DNA of 64,000 bases from JADJPG01 sp964491875 (GTDB lineage: Bacteria; Verrucomicrobiota; Verrucomicrobiia; Limisphaerales; JADJPG01): positions 62,001 to 126,000 of the forward strand of contig CAZBIC010000017.1 in the NCBI GenBank assembly GCA_964491875.1, written 5' to 3'. The notes under the pieces were generated by a model, which ran no database searches, was not told the origin of the DNA, and worked only from the letters and a program-made list of their open reading frames with translations. The position numbers and the translations under genes are program-made. Positions 58,624 to 64,000 of this stretch are shown here, in pieces. Position 1 is the stretch's first letter. The number at the start of each line of letters is the position of its first letter.

Positions 58624-61344
58624 TCAAAGGCGCTGGCCCCGGCCCTGCCTGGCAGTGGAGAGTTCTGGTGTCGCAGATTCAACAGCATGGGTCGGCCAGA
58701 GAGTTTCGCGAAGCCACCGAGCGGTTGAAGCCACGCGTTGGGCGACTTGCCGCGCCAAAGAGATCAGGCGGCGTTTGGGAATCACCGGCACCACCTCGAT
58801 GGCGGCGAGGCGGGCGCTCGAATCGGTGACGTGGGCGCGGAGCAAATCCTTGTCATCGGTGAAGACCCGGGCCTCGTCCCGTCCCCGCGAGATGGAGACG
58901 TAAAACTGTTCGCGATGCACGGCCGCTAAAGAGCGAGACGAGGCGACCATGAACACGGCATCGACGGTCTTGCCCTGGGCGGCGTGAGACGTGACGGCGT
59001 AACCGTGCGTGAAGGTGTTGTAATCGGCAGGCAACGCCCGGCCATCGGCGAGCGTGATGGAACCGGTTTGAACCGACTTCACATCGACGAGTTCGCCGTT
59101 GGTGAACCGTTTGGCCCGGTTGGATTGCAACAGGAGTTTGTCGCCAGGAGCCACCGTCAGCGTCTTGCTTTCCCCGACATCAAACGAGGCGGAGCCTCGA
59201 CTCGATTTTGCATCGCGCTTCAGCGGGAAGGATTTTTCCGAACCGTCTGCGCGCCGGACTCGAAGCGAGCTTCCAACCACTCCGACCACCTCAACCGATT
59301 CATCGCGCGCGAAGCCGCCCGCCGCCTTATGAAAGCGCAGCATCTGCCCGGCGCGATACCGCCGGGCGTCCCATTTCTGCGCCTCTGTCCACGAAAGCGA
59401 ATCGAAAACGCGGAACTCATGCTCCTCCGGGCCGATCTGTCCGCGTGTCTTCAATTCGGATCGCACATGCGAAGTGACGGCTTCGATCTCGGCCCAGGTA
59501 GGCGCGACGAGCAAAGCGGATTTTCGTTCCGCCGTCGCCGTGACGTACGCCTGAGCCGCCGCGTGGTGAACGTCATCACGCGCAAGCTCCGTGATGTCGC
59601 CCAGCCGTTCCAATTCCGCGAAGGCCGCCGTCGTCTGCTTCGTGGCGGCGAGTTCCACGACGCGCCGGTAGTCGGCCCGGCGTTGGCGGCGGATTTGCGT
59701 GAGTTGTCCGAACGTGTAGGGCGAATGTTCCTCAATGATGCGGAGCGCGTCGCCCCGTTTCACCGAACCATGCTGGCCGGTGTCGCCGCAAAGAATGACC
59801 CGAACACCCAACCGCAGCAGCCAGGCCATGTCGTCCACGCCCACCGCCCCGGCTTCATCGAGAACAATGACGGACTTGGGAGTCAGTTGGCGTCCATCTT
59901 CGCGCAGAAACGATTCGAGCGTGACGGCCTGAAAACCTTCCTTGCGCAAGACCTCGGTGGCGGCGGCGGTGGGCGCGCAGAATCGCAGCGAGTATCCATC
60001 ACACGCCGCGTGCAGTTCCTTGAGCACGGTGGTTTTGCCCGTGCCCGCCAGACCGCGAAAGCCGGTGATGCGGTCGGTGCTGCGAAGGACATGATGCAGA
60101 GCCGTTCGTTGATCGGGACTCAACCAGTCCGCCGGGCGGTAATCGAAGTTCAGCGGAGCCACCGCCGATTTGCCATCCGTGACGGCGGCAATCAGGGACA
60201 CTTCCAGCCGCAAAATCTCGTGTGTGGAGTAGCCTTTGTCCGTCGCGATCAATTCGGGGGACTGGCGCAACGATTCCTTGAGCCTGGGCAACGCGACCTG
60301 ACCCCGACCTTGAACCAGTGCTGCCTCCAACAGTTCCTGCTCCGAGGCCACGGACTTGCGCTCGAAAACATGGGCCGTGGCGTGGGCGATGGCTTGCGAC
60401 TCGGTGACGGGCTGTTCAACGACAGGTTGGCCGGTCGCCGGGTGACGCACGGCCAGCAGAGATGTCCGTTCCTCGGAAGACAACTCGGCCAGGTGCCGTT
60501 CACGAACCTCGGCCGCCGTGATGTCCCGGATCTTTTTCTCGCGGTTCCAATGCACCACGTCGGAGATTTCATTGTTGGACAACTCCCGGCCCAGTCGTCC
60601 TTCCAACTCGCGTTTCAGAACGTCCCGTTTGGCCGAGCGTTTGGAGAAGCGTTGCAAGACCGCTTCACTCACGCCTTCGATCTCAAACCCGTGCCGCGCC
60701 GGAGCCGTCCGGTAACCCAGCGAGTGAACGTGCCGGGCCAGCTCATTGCGATAGACTTCGGTTGCGTAGCGGGTCGCCTCGTACATCGCCCCGGCCTGAA
60801 GTGCCTTCCAGCGTTGTTCGGCGGCATCGAACGTCGCATTGAAGACCGTGAAGTGCGTGTGTAACTGCGGATCGAGCGCGCGGGAAGTCGTGTGCGTGAA
60901 CCGCGCGGCGATGACATTGCCGGTCTTGCGGTCTCGTTGCTGTCCCGACAGGCGCACGCGGGTGCCGGCCAACGCTTCCAGTTCGCGCAGGGCCAGGGCG
61001 GCGGCTTGTTCGTGGGCATGGACGAGCCGCTCCTCATTCATTGTGACGGCGAGAATGGACACCGACTTGGGGGCCGAGCAGACGAAATCATAGAAGATGC
61101 GCCGCTGCCCGGCCTCGTTCTGGCGCAGGGTCAACCGTTCGCCCGTTCGAGGATGAACGTTTTCGCACAGGGCGTGAAAGGCTTCTTTCGCGACGGCTTG
61201 TCCTTCCGGCAAGCCCAATTGACCCGCGCCCAGACCGATCCACTGACCCGGACGCTGCTCGCCCGCCGCATAGTACTCGCTCAAATGCTCGTCGAAGTAA
61301 TCCTTGGCCCGGCCCAAGTCGCGTTGTGTGGCCACGGTGAACAT
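58624..61344 (-). CDS. MobF (TrwC/TraI) relaxase-helicase
   Basis: 906 residues. N-terminal TrwC relaxase domain: tyrosines in DYFDEHLSEYYAAG at about 15-25 (nicking Tyr candidates), WIGLGAGQLGL, and the three-His metal site in HTTSRALDPQLHTHFTVFN at about 158-175. Helicase part (superfamily 1, RecD-like): Walker A GFRGLAGTGKTTVLKEL at about 435, motif II VIVLDEAGAVG, motif III GDTGQHGSVKRG, and motif VI-type YAVTSHAAQGKTVDAVF. It nicks oriT, covalently holds the transferred strand and unwinds it in conjugation. Length is close to TrwC (966). No ribosome site stands out. The 800 bp upstream contain inverted repeats expected of oriT, and TraK/L/M-like genes run the other way. Confidence 0.92.
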   Translation of the reverse strand: MFTVATQRDLGRAKDYFDEHLSEYYAAGEQRPGQWIGLGAGQLGLPEGQAVAKEAFHALCENVHPRTGERLTLRQNEAGQRRIFYDFVCSAPKSVSILAVTMNEERLVHAHEQAAALALRELEALAGTRVRLSGQQRDRKTGNVIAARFTHTTSRALDPQLHTHFTVFNATFDAAEQRWKALQAGAMYEATRYATEVYRNELARHVHSLGYRTAPARHGFEIEGVSEAVLQRFSKRSAKRDVLKRELEGRLGRELSNNEISDVVHWNREKKIRDITAAEVRERHLAELSSEERTSLLAVRHPATGQPVVEQPVTESQAIAHATAHVFERKSVASEQELLEAALVQGRGQVALPRLKESLRQSPELIATDKGYSTHEILRLEVSLIAAVTDGKSAVAPLNFDYRPADWLSPDQRTALHHVLRSTDRITGFRGLAGTGKTTVLKELHAACDGYSLRFCAPTAAATEVLRKEGFQAVTLESFLREDGRQLTPKSVIVLDEAGAVGVDDMAWLLRLGVRVILCGDTGQHGSVKRGDALRIIEEHSPYTFGQLTQIRRQRRADYRRVVELAATKQTTAAFAELERLGDITELARDDVHHAAAQAYVTATAERKSALLVAPTWAEIEAVTSHVRSELKTRGQIGPEEHEFRVFDSLSWTEAQKWDARRYRAGQMLRFHKAAGGFARDESVEVVGVVGSSLRVRRADGSEKSFPLKRDAKSSRGSASFDVGESKTLTVAPGDKLLLQSNRAKRFTNGELVDVKSVQTGSITLADGRALPADYNTFTHGYAVTSHAAQGKTVDAVFMVASSRSLAAVHREQFYVSISRGRDEARVFTDDKDLLRAHVTDSSARLAAIEVVPVIPKRRLISLARQVAQRVASTARWLRETLWPTHAVESATPELSTARQGRGQRL

Positions 61345-62066
61345 GGTCGGATCAGCTTAGGTGATGGGGGCACCGGCCATTGTGCCCAACAGGCACAAAG
61401 TGAATCCTGCCTTGGTGACGCGACCCGGCGGCAGCGTGGGGCGTTTCATCATCAGACCAGGATGGCCATGCGACGGTGCGTCCTGGGCACCATCAGCCGC
61501 GCAAGGCAATGGCGTCACTCTCGACCGCGAGCGACCACTCTTTTGCCATTTGCCCATGACTTTCATCACAGGACTCTTTACCCGAAACGCGCCGGACGGA
61601 GATGTATCACATACACGAAATGCGGCCCTCCATCCGGCTGGTCTTGTGGTGGAGTGTTGTCATGTGGAGGCAAGCCATCAGGAACCGCGCAGTGGTCGGT
61701 GCAAGATTTACACATTCATGAAATGACGAGTTCGCGGCAGAATCGCCACGCTCGCGAGGACGGTTGCGCCGGCCAGATCGATCCGCATTCGTCACGAATC
61801 ATCGTCCGTGAAATCTTCCTTTGTCACGATGGCGGCGGGCCATGCAGCCCGATTTTCGCTGCGCCTTCTCTGGAATCGAAAGGCGCGTGATGAGGTAAAC
61901 ACCATCCCCTTGCGCTGGACGCGCAACGAACCGGGCCGCAGTCGCGGCAGGAGCAACAAGCAGCAACCGGCGGCAAATCAGTTGCCGCAATCGACCGCCC
62001 ATTGGCGCGGCGGATTGCCGCCGTTGGCCGCATTTTGTCGGGAATTTGATCCTCCAAATCAGTATC
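61345..62066. promoter_or_regulatory. Candidate oriT region between relaxase and TraK-like genes
   Basis: About 720 bp with no supported gene, flanked by divergent transfer genes. It contains TTGTGCC-CAACA-GGCACAA (61380-61398) 36 nt before the relaxase start. A nested cluster lies at 61967-62023: GCGGCAA-ATCAG-TTGCCGC (61970-61988), CGGCGGCAA / TTGCCGCCG (61968-61976 and 62015-62023) and CAATC / GATTG (61988-61992 and 62013-62017). Stem-rich DNA between a relaxase gene and traK-type genes is where oriT lies in known plasmids. I could not recognise a nick site. Confidence 0.45.
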
Positions 62067-62115
62067 CGACTTAACCCCGGCACCATTCCGCCAAACCCGT
62101 CCACTGCTCGCTAAC
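62067..62115 (+). repeat. Recurrent ~50-bp element, copy C (before intact TraK-like gene)
   Basis: CGACTTAACCCCGGCACCAT, TCCGCCAAACCCG, TCCACTGCTCGCTAAC. Closely matches copy B over CCGGCACCATTCCG and AACCCG.CCACTG, and copy A over CCACTGCTCGCTAAC. Ends 27 nt before the first candidate start of the TraK-like gene. Confidence 0.65.
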
Positions 62116-62142
62116 GCGCTTCATCACGCAGCGCGTACCGTG

Positions 62143-62502
62143 ATGCCGATGGAATCATCGCAGCCAAAACGGCGCGGCGGCAGGGCGCATCACAGCGCGA
62201 TGGAACCGCACTTCGAGGCGATCCGCCAGTGGCGGCGGCAGCGCAAGACGTGGAAGGAAATCGCCGGATTGCTCGCCAGCGAGAAGGGCGTTCACGTCAC
62301 GCTCTACGCACCCTATCGCTTCATGCGCCGACGGCTCAAGCGGCCCGCGCATTGGGAGGATGAATCTGCCTCCCGTCCGGCATCATCGGAATCCCAACTC
62401 GCAAAAACATCGGCCATCCGGCCCGCCATCGCGCCGGCTCTGCCTGAGTCTGATTTCAAACGTCCCAATCCCAAATCCTTCAACCCTGACGAGTACCTAT
62501 GA
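62143..62502 (+). CDS. TraK-like oriT-binding protein
   Basis: 119 residues from ATG 62143 (GTG 62140 and ATG 62149 also possible). A basic N-terminus precedes a helical domain MEPHFEAIRQWRRQRKTWKE, IAGLLASEKGVHVTLYAPYR, FMRRRLKRP that has the TraK-family pattern of an amphipathic helix, a 'WKEIA..L....GV.V' segment and a terminal basic F..RRR motif. A Pro/Ser-rich tail follows. In IncP plasmids TraK binds oriT DNA directly upstream of its own gene; here a repeated element occupies exactly that place. It overlaps the TraL-like gene by 4 bp, giving the traK-traL-traM order. Similarity is weak at the residue level, so context carries much of the call. Confidence 0.6.
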   Translation: MPMESSQPKRRGGRAHHSAMEPHFEAIRQWRRQRKTWKEIAGLLASEKGVHVTLYAPYRFMRRRLKRPAHWEDESASRPASSESQLAKTSAIRPAIAPALPESDFKRPNPKSFNPDEYL

Positions 62503-63311
62503 ACAAACGCATCCATCTCAATCCACAATCCAAAGGCTCTCTCGGCAAAAGCTTCGAGATCGAGTTTCGCGCCGCCTGGCTCGACTGGCTCAACCTCCAG
62601 TGGACCGGCTCCGATCTCGATGACCGGCATCGCACCTTCGGCGACCGTCATCCGCAACAAGTGCAGTCGTATCGTTTGGGCAATGACGACGACAGCAAGT
62701 CCACCTTGCTCGGACTCTTCCGCACGGTGGCGCGGAGCGATGCGCCCGTGCATCTGGTGGATTGCCGCGCGCAGGCCGACGGCTTGATCGTGCAGGCGTT
62801 GCATGAACTCCAGATGCTCGAAACGCTCGCCGCCGAGGGCATCCGCTTCACCTTCTTCCTGTTCCCCAGCGAGGACACCGAGAGCATGAACAATCTCATG
62901 GATCTCTTCTGCTTCGCCGGCGACCGCGTGGATTACGTCATCGTCCATAACCCGGCCAAGGTCCGCACCGACCTGTTCAGAAGATCGGGACTCGAAGCCG
63001 AGTTGCGGAAGTTCGGCGCGAAAGAACTCACGTTGCCGGTAGTGACCTCGATCACGATGCTGGCCATGAAACGCGCCGAGGCCAAGGCCGATCGTAAACT
63101 CAGCTTTGCCGAAGTCACCCATCCCGAAGCCGGACATTTGGAACGGATGCTGGCCGGCGAGATGCAATGGGCCATGCAACGGATGTTCCCGCAGTATCAC
63201 GCCATTGCCGAACTGCTGCTGCCGCCATCACTTGTTCCGAAAGAATCTCCGTGGTCACAACCTGCGGAGAAACCCCAACCCAAACAACGCGCGCTCAACC
63301 TGGGCGAGTAG
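62499..63311 (+). CDS. TraL-like ATPase
   Basis: 270 residues. The N-terminus HLNPQSKGSLGKSFEIEFRA is a deviant Walker A (KGxxGKS) as in ParA/MinD/TraL-type SIMIBI ATPases. LVDCRAQAD near residue 88 and FTFFLFPSED / VDYVIVHNP match the alternating strands of that fold. A helical C-terminus (HLERMLAGEMQWAMQRMFPQ) and a Pro/Gln tail follow. It overlaps the TraK-like gene by ATGA and sits 3 nt before the TraM-like gene. The traK-traL-traM order and sizes recall the IncP transfer region, where TraL is an accessory ATPase with no settled role. The lead Lys and GKS are intact, so ATP binding is plausible. Confidence 0.65.
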   Translation: MNKRIHLNPQSKGSLGKSFEIEFRAAWLDWLNLQWTGSDLDDRHRTFGDRHPQQVQSYRLGNDDDSKSTLLGLFRTVARSDAPVHLVDCRAQADGLIVQALHELQMLETLAAEGIRFTFFLFPSEDTESMNNLMDLFCFAGDRVDYVIVHNPAKVRTDLFRRSGLEAELRKFGAKELTLPVVTSITMLAMKRAEAKADRKLSFAEVTHPEAGHLERMLAGEMQWAMQRMFPQYHAIAELLLPPSLVPKESPWSQPAEKPQPKQRALNLGE

Positions 63312-63314
63312 GTT

Positions 63315-63887
63315 ATGCCCAAGACCGATCTGGACTGGCTCTGCGAAGACGCATCCCCGGAAGAAGTGAAGCGCCTCATGCGCCTCGTCCACGAATGGAG
63401 CCAGGGCGACGAGCAATCCTTCCCCGTCCAACTGGCCCTGCTCACCCGCGCCCAATGGCGCGCAGCGGCCGTGATCCCGCGACTGTTGGACGAATCCCGC
63501 AAACTCACCGAACTCAAGCTGGCCGATTACCGCCAGCAAACCGCCGCGCTGGTGCAGAACCTCTCCGACACCGCCGACGCCAAAGCCGAAGCCCTTTCCG
63601 CCATCGTCACCCGGCAGACCGAGGCCATGAATCAGGCCGCAACCAAAGTCCAAGGGCAAATCATCGAAGCTCAAAACGTGTCCGCGCGCATCCGCCACGA
63701 ACTCGAAGCAGGAGCGCAGGTCTGGAACAAAGCCAGGGCCGATTACGAAGCCGAACTCCAGAAGCTCGAACAAACCCGCCGAGAACTCGAAGCGCGTGAT
63801 GATCGGCGCGACTGGTTTTGGATCGGACTCGTTCTATTGGGCATGATCGCCCTTGGCATCGCTATCGGCCTGCGCATCCCGCGCTGA
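63315..63887 (+). CDS. TraM-like coiled-coil membrane protein
   Basis: 190 residues. N-terminal soluble segment (DLDWLCEDASPEEVKRLMRL, HEWSQGDEQSFPVQLALLTR). A long coiled coil from about 60 to 155 (KLTELKLADYRQQTAALVQN, EAMNQAATKVQGQIIEAQNV, EAELQKLEQTRRELEARDD). One C-terminal transmembrane helix (FWIGLVLLGMIALGIAIGL) ends in basic IPR. A tail-anchored coiled-coil protein in third position after TraK- and TraL-like genes matches IncP TraM in position and general build; sequence similarity is not decisive. It may tether the relaxosome to the membrane. Confidence 0.55.
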   Translation: MPKTDLDWLCEDASPEEVKRLMRLVHEWSQGDEQSFPVQLALLTRAQWRAAAVIPRLLDESRKLTELKLADYRQQTAALVQNLSDTADAKAEALSAIVTRQTEAMNQAATKVQGQIIEAQNVSARIRHELEAGAQVWNKARADYEAELQKLEQTRRELEARDDRRDWFWIGLVLLGMIALGIAIGLRIPR

Positions 63888-64000
63888 AGACAGCGCGTCG
63901 GGACCAAATCCGGCACACATGTAGGCAGCCACGCCGACCTTTCAAATCGGGGGCTTTGCTGAGTCGATCCGCCGCGCCAAACTCTCAGCAACCTCTCGCC
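63888..64000. other. Window end, no gene supported
   Basis: The last 113 bp after the TraM-like stop contain no ribosome site or start I can support; the next gene of the transfer region, if any, lies beyond the window. Confidence 0.4.

Noticed and set aside
58984..60864. 626-codon open frame on the plus strand opposite the relaxase.
   Set aside because: It is antisense to a protein with complete relaxase and helicase motifs; the long frame is a by-product of GC-rich codon use.

Overview
The window looks like part of a large conjugative plasmid, or a plasmid-derived integrated element, from a Verrucomicrobiota bacterium, probably of the Pedosphaera/Limisphaerales type. The host call is inference. 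It rests on giant secreted Asn/Thr-rich proteins with lamin-tail, CotH and 'YQW...ATN' immunoglobulin-like domains, on a tyrosine recombinase of a kind I associate with this phylum, and on a moderately high GC content. The plasmid call is stronger. There is a divergent parA / replication-initiator pair, seven 22-23 bp iterons, a MobF relaxase-helicase, a TraK/TraL/TraM-like gene set, a VirB6/TrbL-like membrane protein and a coupling-protein-like ATPase.

Layout. 1-2.6 kb: partial parA (minus), palindromes that may be its centromere or operator, iterons and repA. 2.7-6.3 kb: a degenerate RadC-like protein and a convergent STAND NTPase with TPRs and a broken P-loop. 6.4-15.3 kb: a long same-strand gene run, many genes overlapping by 4 bp. 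It encodes a coiled-coil membrane protein, a lipoprotein with a DUF2135-like domain, two small membrane proteins, a pair resembling a split replication-relaxation protein, and a transfer ATPase whose 5' third is tandemly duplicated as a separate gene. 15.3-19.5 kb: a decayed isoprenylcysteine methyltransferase fragment and a restriction-modification pair (large N6-adenine methylase plus small PD-(D/E)XK protein). 19.5-21.4 kb: hairpin-bearing 30-bp tandem repeats, an XRE regulator and a DUF3102-like protein.

21.4-38.8 kb: the most striking locus. A 4495-residue secreted RHS/YD-repeat protein carries two vWFA domains and ends in a short low-GC tip that reads as a PD-(D/E)XK nuclease. Two ankyrin-repeat genes follow, the first only 2 nt away, and are good immunity candidates. 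A secreted Ig-domain protein comes next. 39-45.9 kb: a tyrosine recombinase lacking the first catalytic Arg, with a tRNA-like 3' end upstream; small plasmid ORFs, one split by an amber codon; a long unknown protein; TrbL/VirB6; a CWC protein; and an IS630-type MITE. 45.9-54.7 kb: a second giant secreted protein (LTD plus CotH), sharing its N-terminal part with the RHS protein, then a secreted WD40 protein. 54.7-57.8 kb: an IS1634-like element with a frameshifted transposase, and a frameshifted TraK-like gene. 57.9-63.9 kb: MobF relaxase with two small genes (minus), a hairpin-rich region likely to hold oriT, and TraK-, TraL- and TraM-like genes (plus).

A roughly 50-bp element recurs three times (39.1, 57.1 and 62.1 kb), each 28-44 nt before a gene start; two of those genes are the TraK-like paralogs. 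It is a candidate TraK-binding/oriT element. All functional statements come from reading motifs by eye; no search was run.
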